A stretch of DNA of 64,000 nucleotides from Sphingomonas naasensis (GTDB lineage: Bacteria; Pseudomonadota; Alphaproteobacteria; Sphingomonadales; Sphingomonadaceae): positions 124,001 to 188,000 of the forward strand of contig NZ_SRXU01000003.1 of NCBI RefSeq assembly GCF_004792695.1. Reading direction: 5' to 3'. Positions 40,674 through 49,702 of this stretch are shown piece after piece. The notes under the pieces were generated by a model. The model saw nothing but the letters and a program-made list of their open reading frames with translations. It did no database searches and was not told the origin of the DNA. How positions within the stretch are numbered: the first letter of the stretch is position 1; every line of letters begins with the position of its first letter. Position numbers and translations under genes: made by a program.

Positions 40674-41801
40674 CTAGCGCAGACCTGGATTACTCGCGGC
40701 ACCGCCGGCGCGGCGCCCGCCATTGCCGCGGCCCGAGGCGATCCCGGTCGCGCCTTTGGGCGGCGCCGAGGATTCGCGGACGATCAGCTCATAGTCGAGC
40801 ACCTGCTCCTCGAGCTTGTCGCTTTCGGCGGAGCGGTGCGCGCGGATGCGGGCGAGGAGCAGGGTCAGCGCCTCTTCTGCCATCGCCGAGATCGGCTGGC
40901 GCACCGTGGTGAGCTCGGGCCAGACGGTGGTGGCGAGCGAGGTATCGTCGAACCCGACGACGCTCAGATCCTGCGGCACGTGCAGTCCGCGGCGATGCGC
41001 CACGCCCACCGCGGCGGCGGCCATATCGTCGTTGCTGGCGAAGATCGCGGTGGGTGGCTCGGGCCGGTCGAGCAATCGTTCGGCGGCGACGATCCCCGAG
41101 CGGAAGGTGAAATAGCCTTGCTCCACTGCCACCGTCTTGACGTCGATCCCGGCCTCTTCGAGCGCGGCGGCGAAGCCGCGAAAGCGTTCGGCGCTCGAAG
41201 TCTGATTGGGATTGCCGCGGATGAAGCCGATCCGGCGATGGCCGAGCCCGAGCAAATGCCGCGTCATCGCCGCGGCGCCTTCGAAATCATCGATGCGGAC
41301 ATTGAGACTGCGCGCGGGCGGAAGGCCCATCGCGACCGAGACCCAGGGAATGCCCGCCGCCTCAAGCTCGGCGCGCACCGGCGCTGCCTCGGAGAGCGGC
41401 GGCGGCAGGATCACTCCCTCGACGCTGGTCGAGGCGAAGCTGCGCGTCGCTTCGGCCTGCTCGTCCGGCCGCTCGCTCTCGCACGCCTCGAGCACGAGAT
41501 GGCAGCCGGCGCGGCGCGCCGCGGCGAGCGCGCCGATCAGGAATTGCGAGAGATAGGCAGCCGAGGGGTTCGAATAGAGCAGCCCGATCTGCGTCGCGTC
41601 GCCCGCGGCGAGGCTGCGCGCGGCGCTGTTCGGCGAATAGTTGAGCTGAGCGATCGCCGCGAGCACCGCCTCGCGGGTGGACTCGCGCACATTGGTGCCG
41701 CCATTGACGACGCGCGACACGGTCATAGCCGACACGCCTGCGGCGCGTGCGACATCTTGCACGGTGACTGTACCGCGGCTTCTTCGGCTAGGTCTGCTCA
41801 T
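40674..41801 (-). CDS. xylR: LacI-family xylose regulator XylR
   Basis: A 375-aa repressor. The N-terminal HTH and hinge helix read TVTVQDVARAAGVSAMTVSR and VVNGGTNVRESTREAVLAAI, followed by the periplasmic-binding-protein-like sensor domain (QIGLLYSNPSAAYLSQFLIG, HRRIGFIRGNPNQTSSAERF, PTAIFASNDDMAAAAVGVAH, LSVVGFDDTSLATTVWPELT). ATG 41801 follows AAAGGA at 5 nt. It is divergent from the GH3 gene, sharing the operator at 41903-41916. In Caulobacter XylR represses xylose genes until xylose binds, and the palindrome is the same type. A Gly/Arg-rich tail extends the C-terminus. Confidence 0.9.
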   Translation of the reverse strand: MSRPSRRSRGTVTVQDVARAAGVSAMTVSRVVNGGTNVRESTREAVLAAIAQLNYSPNSAARSLAAGDATQIGLLYSNPSAAYLSQFLIGALAAARRAGCHLVLEACESERPDEQAEATRSFASTSVEGVILPPPLSEAAPVRAELEAAGIPWVSVAMGLPPARSLNVRIDDFEGAAAMTRHLLGLGHRRIGFIRGNPNQTSSAERFRGFAAALEEAGIDVKTVAVEQGYFTFRSGIVAAERLLDRPEPPTAIFASNDDMAAAAVGVAHRRGLHVPQDLSVVGFDDTSLATTVWPELTTVRQPISAMAEEALTLLLARIRAHRSAESDKLEEQVLDYELIVRESSAPPKGATGIASGRGNGGRRAGGAASNPGLR

Positions 41802-41875
41802 CCCCGTCCTTTGCGCCCGAGGCATAAGGTGCGGTTTCGCGGAATGCAATCGGCATGAAACCGGTTGCGGTACAG

Positions 41876-41916
41876 TTGACCAGCCACGCGGGCGGCGATA
41901 GCTGATAGCGCTACCA
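41876..41916 (+). promoter_or_regulatory. GH3/xylR divergent promoter with XylR operator
   Basis: TTGACC (41876-41881) stands 21 nt before the operator TGATAGCGCTACCA (41903-41916), which precedes the GH3 start by 50 bp and lies 102 bp from the xylR start on the other strand. Confidence 0.75.
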
Positions 41917-41966
41917 CAACTCGTACAAAACAAGAGCGTTCGAGCGCCGCCACCCTGGAGAGCCTG

Positions 41967-44390
41967 ATGATCCCTGTTCGCCGCTTGCCGGGCATGCCTG
42001 CCCGCCGGTTCCGCCTGACCGCCCTCGCCCTTGCCGCCGCGACCGCGCTGACGCCGGCGCCCGCGCTCGTCGCGCACGCCCAGAGCAGCCGCGCCGACAA
42101 GCCGCTCTACAAGGACGCCTCGCAGCCGATCGACGCCCGCGTCGAGGATCTGCTCAAGCGGATGACGCTGGAGGAGAAGGTCCAGCAGATGGTCGCGATC
42201 TGGCTCCACAAGGAGAAGATCCAGACTCCGGAGGGCGAGTTCGATCCGGCCAAGGCGAGCCAGAACTTCCCCGACGGGCTCGGCCAGATCTCGCGCCCCT
42301 ATGATCGCCGCGCGATCACCCAAGGCCCGGCCGCCGGCGCCGCCGCGGGCACGGTCAACCGCAATGCGGAGGATACCGCGCGCTACATCAACGCGGCGCA
42401 GAAATGGGCAGTCGAGCGGACCCGGCTGGGCATCCCGATGATCATGCACGAAGAGGCGCTGCACGGTTATGTCGCTCCCGGCGCGACGAGCTTCCCGCAG
42501 GCGATCGCGCTGGCCAGCACGTGGAACCCGAAGCTGCAGGAAGAGGTGTTCTCGGTCGCCGCGCGCGAGATGCGCGCCCGCGGCGCCAATCTCGCGCTCG
42601 CCCCGGTGGTCGATGTCGCGCGCGATCCGCGCTGGGGCCGCATCGAGGAAACCTATGGCGAGGACCCCTATCTGGTCGGCGAGATGGGTCTTGCCGCGAT
42701 CCGCGGCTTCCAGGGCACCACGCTGCCGCTGGCAAGGGACAAGGTCTATGTGACGCTCAAGCACATGACCGGGCACGGCCAGCCCGAGAGCGGCACCAAT
42801 ATCGGCCCCGCCACGGTCTCCGAGCGGACGCTGCGCGAGGTGTTCTTTCCGCCGTTCGAGCGCGCGGTCACCGAGCTGCCGGTGATGTCGGTGATGCCGT
42901 CGTACAACGAGATCGACGGCATCCCGAGCCACGCCAATCGCTGGCTGCTTCACGACGTGCTGCGCCAGGAATGGGGCTTCAAGGGCGTCGTGCTCAGCGA
43001 CTATTTCGCGATTCGCGAGCTGATGACGCGGCATAAGCTATACGACAATCTCGGCGATGCGGCGGTCCGCGCGCTCGACGCCACGGTCGACTTCGAGACT
43101 CCCGACGGCGAGGCCTATGCGCTGCTGCCCCAGCTCGTCCGCGAAGGCCGGGTGAGCGAGGCGCAGATCGACGACGCGGTGCGGCGGATCCTCAAGCTCA
43201 AGTTCAACGCCGGGCTGTTCGAGAACCCTTATATCGACGCGAAGGCGGCGGCCAAGAAGACCGAGACCGCCGACGCGATCGCGCTGGCCCGCGAGGCGGC
43301 GCGCGAGGCGATGGTGCTGCTCAAGAACGACAAGGGGCTGCTGCCGCTCGACGCGGGCAAGATCAAGCGGCTGGCGGTGATCGGCACGCATGCCAGCGAC
43401 ACCCCGATCGGCGGCTATAGCGACGTGCCGCGCCACGTCGTCAGCGTGCTCGAGGGGCTCAAAGCGGAGGGCAAGGGCAAGTTCGAGGTCGACTTCGCCG
43501 AGGGCGTGAAGCTGACCAAGAGCCGCGCCTGGGCCGCCGACCAGGTCGAGCTGGTCGACGACGCGACCAACGACCGCCTCCGCGCCGAGGCAGTCGAGAC
43601 GGCGAAGAACGCCGACACGATCGTGCTGGTGCTCGGCGACAACGAGCAGCTCAGCCGCGAGGCCTGGGCCGACAACCATCTCGGCGACCGCAACAGCCTC
43701 GAGCTGATCGGGCCGCAGAACCAGCTGGCGAAGGAGATCCTCGCGCTCGGCAAGCCGGTGGTGGTGCTGCTGCTCAACGGCCGGCCGCTGTCGGTGAAAT
43801 ATCTCTCGGACAACGCGCCCGCGCTGATCGAGGGCTGGTATCTCGGGCAGGAGACCGGCAACGCCGTCGCCGACGTCCTGTTCGGCCGCGCCAATCCGGG
43901 TGGCAAGCTGCCGGTGACGATCGCGCGCGACGTCGGCCAGCTGCCGATGTTCTACAACCACAAGCCGAGCGCGCGACGCGGCTATCTCTTCGCCGAGACC
44001 AGCCCGCTCTACCCGTTCGGCTATGGCCTTTCCTACACGACGTTCGACATCACCGCGCCGGTGCTCGCGACCCCGACGATCGGGCGCTACAACAACGTCA
44101 AGGTGAGCGTCGACGTGACCAACACCGGCGCGCGTGCCGGCGACGAAGTCGTCCAGCTCTATGTCCGCGACGATCTCGCCAGCGTCACCCGGCCGGTGAA
44201 GGAATTGAAGCGCTTCGCGCGCGTCAGCCTCCAGCCGGGCGAGAAGAAGACCGTCTCCTTCGAGCTGACCCCGCGCGACCTGTCGCTGTGGAACGTCGAC
44301 ATGAAGCGCGTGGTCGAGCCGGGCACCTTCACCATCTCGTCGGGCCCGGACTCGGTGAAGCTCAAGAGCACGACGCTGACGGTGAAGTAG
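41967..44390 (+). CDS. GH3 beta-xylosidase/beta-glucosidase
   Basis: An exported glycoside hydrolase, 807 aa, releasing terminal xylose (or glucose) from oligosaccharides. Signal peptide about residues 1-40 ending AHAQS. The TIM barrel contains IPMIMHEEALHGYVAPGATS, VVDVARDPRWGRIEETYGED and GVVLSDYFAIRELMTRHKLY with the catalytic Asp in LSDY. The alpha/beta sandwich has LAREAAREAMVLLKNDKGLL, and a fibronectin-III-like domain ends the protein (VTRPVKELKRFARVSLQPGE). The context of the XylR regulon favours beta-xylosidase. GGAGAG lies 4 nt before ATG. Confidence 0.9.
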   Translation: MIPVRRLPGMPARRFRLTALALAAATALTPAPALVAHAQSSRADKPLYKDASQPIDARVEDLLKRMTLEEKVQQMVAIWLHKEKIQTPEGEFDPAKASQNFPDGLGQISRPYDRRAITQGPAAGAAAGTVNRNAEDTARYINAAQKWAVERTRLGIPMIMHEEALHGYVAPGATSFPQAIALASTWNPKLQEEVFSVAAREMRARGANLALAPVVDVARDPRWGRIEETYGEDPYLVGEMGLAAIRGFQGTTLPLARDKVYVTLKHMTGHGQPESGTNIGPATVSERTLREVFFPPFERAVTELPVMSVMPSYNEIDGIPSHANRWLLHDVLRQEWGFKGVVLSDYFAIRELMTRHKLYDNLGDAAVRALDATVDFETPDGEAYALLPQLVREGRVSEAQIDDAVRRILKLKFNAGLFENPYIDAKAAAKKTETADAIALAREAAREAMVLLKNDKGLLPLDAGKIKRLAVIGTHASDTPIGGYSDVPRHVVSVLEGLKAEGKGKFEVDFAEGVKLTKSRAWAADQVELVDDATNDRLRAEAVETAKNADTIVLVLGDNEQLSREAWADNHLGDRNSLELIGPQNQLAKEILALGKPVVVLLLNGRPLSVKYLSDNAPALIEGWYLGQETGNAVADVLFGRANPGGKLPVTIARDVGQLPMFYNHKPSARRGYLFAETSPLYPFGYGLSYTTFDITAPVLATPTIGRYNNVKVSVDVTNTGARAGDEVVQLYVRDDLASVTRPVKELKRFARVSLQPGEKKTVSFELTPRDLSLWNVDMKRVVEPGTFTISSGPDSVKLKSTTLTVK

Positions 44391-44395
44391 CGTTC

Positions 44396-44532
44396 AAATC
44401 CTCCCTCGCGTCAGCGGGGGAGGTGGCGCCGAAGGCGACGGAGGGGGCGTCTCGGCGAGTGATACGCTTGCGGCCAAGCCCCTCCACCAGCTTCGCTGGT
44501 CCCCCTCCCCCGCTGCGCGAGGGAGGATTTTG
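44396..44532. repeat. large inverted repeat between convergent genes (REP-like)
   Basis: AAATCCTCCCTCGCG at the left end is mirrored by CGCGAGGGAGGATTT at the right end, enclosing a GC-rich central region with further short repeats. It is placed between convergent GH3 and GH9 genes. Probably acts as a bidirectional terminator and belongs to the intergenic palindrome family seen at several places here. Confidence 0.65.
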
Positions 44533-44533
44533 C

Positions 44534-46342
44534 TCAGCTATCCAGCCAAGCCGCGACCCAGAACAGCGGCGCGTTCCAGTTGATGGCGACTTCGTTCATC
44601 GAATAGGCGTGGATGTCGTCGACCCAGCAGGTCTGCGGCGCGCATTTGCCGCGCATCGTCCTGGCCACATCGTCGCTCATCGCAGTCGAGTTGGGACCGC
44701 CCGAAAGCACGCCCGGCGGCGGCCCAGGCAGCTTCGCATCGAGGCTGTGCGCCCAGAAGCGGTGGTGCGGGTTCATCATCGGCCGCGCGCCATAGCCGCT
44801 GACATAGGATCGGCCGAGCGGGTTGCGGCCGAGGACATAGTCGATCGCGGCGACCACGCCGGCGCGATACTTCGCCTCGCCGGTGAAGTCGTGCGCCAGC
44901 CCGAGCAGCATCGCGCGGTTGAGCAGGTTCGAGTTCGAGCCCCATGGATAGCCGCTCGCGACATAGGGGATGCCATAGCCATTGCCCCGTTCGTCGGCGA
45001 GGAAGCGGTCCGCCGCGGCGACGATCGCCGCGCGCAGCCGCGCTCGTTCGACCTTGGGCAGCACATAGCCGGGCAAGGCGAGCGTGATCGTGCCCAAGGT
45101 CGCGGTGCTCGGCCAGCCGGGCTCGCGCAGCTCGGCGCGGAAATGCGGCGACGCCGTCACCGCGTCGCGATATTCTGCGGAGCCGGTGGTGGCGAGCAGC
45201 TCGGCCGCGGCCCAGTAGAACTCGTCCGAGACGTCGCCGTCGCCATAGCCGCCGCTGCCGGTGAAGCTGTTGGTGGCATAGACTTCGGGGTTGCGCTTCG
45301 CCGCCTTCCACGCGCGCTCGGCGGCGGCGAGGCAGCGCGCGGCGAACGCATTGTCGACGCCGCGCCAGACCCGGGCGCATTGCGCGGCGGTGGCGGCCAG
45401 ATTGAGCGTCGCGGCGGTGGTCGGCGGATACACCAGCCGCTCCTCGGGATCGTTCTGCGGCGGCATCGGCAACCCGGTCCAGTTGCGGTCGGCGACCTTC
45501 TGATGCGCCATTCCACCGGCATCGATCCCGGCGAAATCGGCGGGCTCGCGCTCCCATGCCGGCCTTCCCGCCCTGGCTGGCCTGGGCGCGCCGGCGGGGA
45601 CACGGGTCCGCACGCCGTCGGGGATCTGCATGCGGAGCAGGAATTCCATCTCGTAGCGCGCTTCGTCGAGCAGGTCGTTCGCTGCGTTGCCGGCTTCGGG
45701 GAACTCGCGGCGGGCATGGGCCAGCGCGGCCGCGTGACGCTCGCGGGCGTTGAGCAAGGTCCATAGCGAAATCCCGCCGTTGACGACATATTTGCCGTGA
45801 TCGCCGGCATCGTACCAGCCGCCGGTGACGTCGAGCGCATACGCGCAACCGGGCCATTCGATGCCGCGCTCGTCCTTCCCCGCGAAGCATTTCGCGACTT
45901 CCTTGGGATGGCCGGCCGGGCGCGCCCAGGTCGCGCCGACGACGCGTGCCTCGATCGGAACGCCGGCGCGCTGGTGGTAGAAAAAGGCGAGCGCGTCTTT
46001 TGCCAATGGGACGTAGAGGCGCGAGCGGATCGCGAAGGGATCGCTGCGGGCATCGCCCACCACGATGCGATAGCCCTCGCCTGCCGTCCGGACGTCGCTG
46101 AAGTCGATCCGCTGCACCTTGGCACCCGAGGCGGGATCGTCGCCATAGGGCTGGCCCCTGCCCCGCTTCACTTCGCGCCCCCCCGCGTCGACCACTGCCC
46201 ATTCGACCGGCGCGCCGCTCGCCTGCACGATCGCGGTCTTGGCGTCGGCGGGCTCGAAGCCGAGCTGGTTGAGATGGATCGACGGCGAGGAATCGGCCGC
46301 GCCGAGCGTGAGGGCGGTGGCGGCGAGGAGGAGGGTGCGCAT
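44534..46342 (-). CDS. GH9 glycoside hydrolase with N-terminal Ig-like domain
   Basis: An exported enzyme of 602 aa. Signal MRTLLLAATALTLGAADS, then a CelD_N-type Ig-like domain (residues about 20-105), then the (alpha/alpha)6 barrel. The base Asp pair is in DVTGGWYDAGDHGKYVVNGG, and the catalytic acid Glu is in DDIHAYSMNEVAINWNAPLF. The family includes endoglucanases and exo-acting glucosidases. In a xylan locus it may act on mixed-linkage or contaminating glucans, but substrate is not deducible. ATG 46342 lacks a good ribosome site. Last gene of the halogenase/GH43/GH9 operon. Confidence 0.87.
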   Translation of the reverse strand: MRTLLLAATALTLGAADSSPSIHLNQLGFEPADAKTAIVQASGAPVEWAVVDAGGREVKRGRGQPYGDDPASGAKVQRIDFSDVRTAGEGYRIVVGDARSDPFAIRSRLYVPLAKDALAFFYHQRAGVPIEARVVGATWARPAGHPKEVAKCFAGKDERGIEWPGCAYALDVTGGWYDAGDHGKYVVNGGISLWTLLNARERHAAALAHARREFPEAGNAANDLLDEARYEMEFLLRMQIPDGVRTRVPAGAPRPARAGRPAWEREPADFAGIDAGGMAHQKVADRNWTGLPMPPQNDPEERLVYPPTTAATLNLAATAAQCARVWRGVDNAFAARCLAAAERAWKAAKRNPEVYATNSFTGSGGYGDGDVSDEFYWAAAELLATTGSAEYRDAVTASPHFRAELREPGWPSTATLGTITLALPGYVLPKVERARLRAAIVAAADRFLADERGNGYGIPYVASGYPWGSNSNLLNRAMLLGLAHDFTGEAKYRAGVVAAIDYVLGRNPLGRSYVSGYGARPMMNPHHRFWAHSLDAKLPGPPPGVLSGGPNSTAMSDDVARTMRGKCAPQTCWVDDIHAYSMNEVAINWNAPLFWVAAWLDS

Positions 46343-46368
46343 GGGGTTATCCGATCTCGCTGTTTTGT

Positions 46369-46477
46369 CCGTCATCCCGGCCTTGGGCCGGGATCCACCA
46401 AGCCTCCCCGGCTTGATTTGAACCGCTGGTCCGGCGCCCGCCTCCCGGTGGATCCCGGCCCAAGGCCGGGATGACGG
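46369..46477. repeat. paired inverted repeats between GH43 and GH9
   Basis: CCGTCATCCCGGCCTTGGG (left) is mirrored by CCCAAGGCCGGGATGACGG (right); each half can fold by itself. Typical sphingomonad intergenic repeat, here inside an operon gap of 160 bp. Confidence 0.65.
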
Positions 46478-46502
46478 TTGGGAGGTGCGGCTCCGCCGAC
46501 CA

Positions 46503-48203
46503 TCATTCGCCGCTTCCCGCGAAAATGCCGAAGGTCGAGCCGATGAACCCACCGGCGACCTTGGTGGTCAGCGCGTCCGTCGTGAGCCGGGTCAGCGGTC
46601 GCCAGGCCAGCATCGGCGTGTCGGGGCTGCCGAGCAGGCGGGCATAGGAAAAGGCATAGCGATTGCCCTGCACTTCTATGCGCAGCGCGAGCGGCTTGCC
46701 CGGCGCGATGCCGAAGCTGGCGGCATCGACCGCGGCGATCGTCTCCCCCGCTGCGGCCGCGTCCGGCCCCTCGCGGCGATCGAGCGCGACGACCAGCTTG
46801 CCGGCGACCTGCTTCAGCCCGAGGAAGAACCAGTAATCGTCGTTCTGGAACACCGCGATCCCGGCGCGGTCGCCGTCCTTTTCCGGCGTGAAGCGCACCA
46901 CCGTCTCGGCGGCGGCATTGGCATGTTGCTGGCGGCGCGCGAGGAACGACGGATTGCCCTTGTCGCCCAGCCCCACCGGCCGCGCCTGAAGCTGCACCGA
47001 TCCGTCGGCGAGCGCGAACCAGCTCGTGCGCGGATTGCGCAGCATCATCCAATAAGCGGGCAGCTTCGCCTCGTCGAAGTCGTCGCGCACGGCGAAGCCG
47101 CCATTGGTCGGCACCGGCGACGCGGGCTGCGGCGGCAGCGCGGGGCGGGCATGGGTCCACGGAATGGCCTGCCCCGGATCGGTGATCCGCGGCCAGCCAT
47201 TCTCCCACCGGACCGGCATCAGGAAAGTCTCGCGGCCGGTCGAGTAGAAATCACCCTGATAGGGGCGCACGGCAAGAAACGTCGCCCACCATTTGCCGTC
47301 GGGGGTGGTGACGAGCTGGGCGTGGCCGGCCGAGGTGATCGGGTTCGCCCGGTCGCGCGGCAAATCGCGCTGGGTGAGGATCGGATTGTCGGGATTGGCC
47401 TCGTACGGGCCGGTGACGGTCTTCGAACGCAGGATGACCTGGCTATGGCCCTCCGCGGTGCCGCCCTCGGCGCAGCTCAGATAATACCAGCCGTCCTTTT
47501 TTAAGATGTGCGGCCCCTCGATCCAGATCGGCTTTTTCGAGAAGTCGACTCCGCCGTTCACCAGCACCGTGCGCGGGCCGATCGTCTTGAGCGTCTTGAG
47601 GTCGAATTGCTGGATCCAGATCGCGCGGTGGCCCTGATATTCGGGCGCGCCCTCGGGCGGGCCGTTGTTGAGGATCCACGTCTTGCCGTCCGCGTCGAAG
47701 AACAGCGAGGGATCGATCCCGCCCTCGAGATCGGGGAGCCACACCGGATCGGACCACGGCCCCGCGGGGTTCTTCGCGCTGATCACGAAATTGCCGCCGC
47801 AATCGACGCAGGTGTTGAGGATGTAGAAGGTCCCCGCCTTTGCCTGGATCGTCGGCGCGAACACCCCGCGCGACAGGCCGAGCTGCTTGAAGTCGAGCTG
47901 CTCCGGCCGATCGATCGCATTGCCGATCTGGGTCCAGCTGACGAGATCGCGGCTGTGGAAGACCGGGATGCCGGGGAAATAGCCGAAGGTCGAGGTGACG
48001 AGGTAGAAATCGCTGCCGACACGGGTGACGCCGGGATCGGGATAGAAGCCCTGCAGGATCGGATTGCGATATTCGCCCGGGCCGGGCTGGTGCGCGCGAT
48101 CGACCGGGTCTTCGCCGCGATATTGGAACCAGTCGAAGCTGGCGACCGGCTGCGCGGCGGCCGGGCTGGCGAGGAGGAGGGCGAGCGGTGCCAGCGATTT
48201 CAT
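46503..48203 (-). CDS. GH43 beta-xylosidase/alpha-L-arabinofuranosidase
   Basis: An exported five-bladed propeller hydrolase, 566 aa. Signal MKSLAPLALLLASPAAAQ. The propeller shows NPILQGFYPDPGVTRVGSDF with the base Asp, GIDPSLFFDADGKTWILNNG with the second Asp, and IWIEGPHILKKDGWYYLSCA with the catalytic Glu. The C-terminal beta-sandwich (AVRDDFDEAKLPAYWMMLRN, IAVFQNDDYWFFLGLKQVAG) is typical of GH43 subfamily 12-like enzymes. ATG 48203 overlaps the halogenase stop by four bases, so the two are coupled. Confidence 0.92.
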   Translation of the reverse strand: MKSLAPLALLLASPAAAQPVASFDWFQYRGEDPVDRAHQPGPGEYRNPILQGFYPDPGVTRVGSDFYLVTSTFGYFPGIPVFHSRDLVSWTQIGNAIDRPEQLDFKQLGLSRGVFAPTIQAKAGTFYILNTCVDCGGNFVISAKNPAGPWSDPVWLPDLEGGIDPSLFFDADGKTWILNNGPPEGAPEYQGHRAIWIQQFDLKTLKTIGPRTVLVNGGVDFSKKPIWIEGPHILKKDGWYYLSCAEGGTAEGHSQVILRSKTVTGPYEANPDNPILTQRDLPRDRANPITSAGHAQLVTTPDGKWWATFLAVRPYQGDFYSTGRETFLMPVRWENGWPRITDPGQAIPWTHARPALPPQPASPVPTNGGFAVRDDFDEAKLPAYWMMLRNPRTSWFALADGSVQLQARPVGLGDKGNPSFLARRQQHANAAAETVVRFTPEKDGDRAGIAVFQNDDYWFFLGLKQVAGKLVVALDRREGPDAAAAGETIAAVDAASFGIAPGKPLALRIEVQGNRYAFSYARLLGSPDTPMLAWRPLTRLTTDALTTKVAGGFIGSTFGIFAGSGE

Positions 48204-49702
48204 GCCGCGCAATGCTCCCGAACGAAGTCGCGATGGCTGGGCATGTAGTCCGCCGAGTTGGCGATCGCCTCACGGATATGCGCGAGGCGTGATCGGGTTT
48301 CGTCGAGGCTCATGATCTCCGCAACCGGATCGAAGCCCTGCGGCCGCATCAGCTGGCCGTGCATCACCGCGAACCAGCTGGTGTCGTTGAACAGCTCCTC
48401 ATTCTCGCGGAAGGCGCGGCCATGGCTGCGGAAGACGCGCATCTTCTCGGCCAGCCGCTCGGGAATCTCCATCGTCCGGCAATAATCCCAGAAGGGAGAA
48501 TCGTCGCGCTCGGTGGCGTGATAATGGAGGATGATGAAGTCGCGGATCTCCTCGTAGTCGGTGATCATGATCCGGTTGTAGCGATCGATATCGGCCTGGT
48601 TGAAACGCTTGTCGGGGAACATCGTCAGGAAGCGCGACAGGCCGCTCTGGATCAGCCAGATCGCCGTGGATTCGAGCGGCTCGATGAAGCCGCCGGCGAG
48701 GCCCAGCGACACGCAATTCTTGATCCACAGCTTGTTGCGGTGCCCGGTGCGGAACGGGACGGTGCGCGGATCGGCGAGCGGCTTGCCGTCGAGATTGGCG
48801 AGCAAAGTCGCGGTCGCCTCGTCGTCGGAGATGTATTTCGAGCAGAAGACATGGCCGTTGCCGGTGCGGTGCTGGAGCGGGATGCGCCACTGCCAGCCGG
48901 CCTTGTGCGCGGTCGAGCGCGTATAGGGTGTCCAAGCGTCGACGCTCTCGCACGGCACCGCGATCGCGCGGTCGCAGGGGAGCCAGTGCGACCAGTCGGT
49001 GAAGCCGGCCTTGAGTGCCTGTTCGATGATCAGCCCACGAAAGCCCGAGCAGTCGACGAACAGATCGCCTTCGATCGCGGCGCCATCCTCCATCACCACC
49101 GATTCGACGAACCCGTCCGCGCCGCGCAGCCTGACCTCGACGATCTTGCCCTCGCGGCGGACGACGCCGCGTTCCTCGGCATAGCCGCGCAGGAAGCGGG
49201 CATAGAGGCCTGCGTCGAAATGAAAGGCATAGGGGATTTCGGAGAGCGGCGAATTGCCCGCATCGATCGGGCGCATGAACTTGTTGGTGCGGCTGGCCGC
49301 GGCCTGGAGCGACCAATCGTCGATATCGGGGGCCTCGCCGAGCTGGTGGAGGCGGAGGAAATAGGCGTGGAACGAGACGCCTTTCATATCGATGCCGTAT
49401 TTGCCGAAGGGGTGGAAATAGGTGTGGCCCTGCCGCCCCCAGTTCACGAACTGGATGCCGAGCTTGAAGCTGCCTTGCGTGGCGCGCATGAATTCGTTCT
49501 CGTCGAGCCCGAGCATGCGGTTGAAGGTCGCCATCTGGGGAATCGTCGCCTCCCCCACCCCGACGATGCCGATCTCGTCGGATTCGATCAGCGTGACCTT
49601 GGCATATTCGGGGCCGAGGATGCGCGCGAAGGTGGCGGCGGCCATCCAGCCGGCGGTGCCGCCGCCGACGATGACGATGTTGCGGATACGGTGATCGGTC
49701 AT
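48200..49702 (-). CDS. flavin-dependent tryptophan-halogenase family protein, copy 1
   Basis: A 500-aa FAD enzyme of the tryptophan-halogenase (Trp_halogenase) family. FAD motif IVIVGGGTAGWMAAA, the GWxWxIP-type motif AGWQWRIPLQHR, the invariant Lys (Lys80 in QGSFKLGIQ, PrnA Lys79) and the Glu in EPLESTAIW (PrnA Glu346) are all present, so it looks active. Such genes accompany TonB receptors in sugar loci of Caulobacter, Xanthomonas and sphingomonads, but the true substrate is unknown. It overlaps copy 2 and GH43 by four bases each. Start ATG 49702 set by the overlap. Confidence 0.88.
   Translation of the reverse strand: MTDHRIRNIVIVGGGTAGWMAAATFARILGPEYAKVTLIESDEIGIVGVGEATIPQMATFNRMLGLDENEFMRATQGSFKLGIQFVNWGRQGHTYFHPFGKYGIDMKGVSFHAYFLRLHQLGEAPDIDDWSLQAAASRTNKFMRPIDAGNSPLSEIPYAFHFDAGLYARFLRGYAEERGVVRREGKIVEVRLRGADGFVESVVMEDGAAIEGDLFVDCSGFRGLIIEQALKAGFTDWSHWLPCDRAIAVPCESVDAWTPYTRSTAHKAGWQWRIPLQHRTGNGHVFCSKYISDDEATATLLANLDGKPLADPRTVPFRTGHRNKLWIKNCVSLGLAGGFIEPLESTAIWLIQSGLSRFLTMFPDKRFNQADIDRYNRIMITDYEEIRDFIILHYHATERDDSPFWDYCRTMEIPERLAEKMRVFRSHGRAFRENEELFNDTSWFAVMHGQLMRPQGFDPVAEIMSLDETRSRLAHIREAIANSADYMPSHRDFVREHCAA

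Noticed and set aside
39345..41858. 837-aa open frame on the + strand
   Set aside because: Antisense to the sugar transporter and xylR; no recognisable domain.
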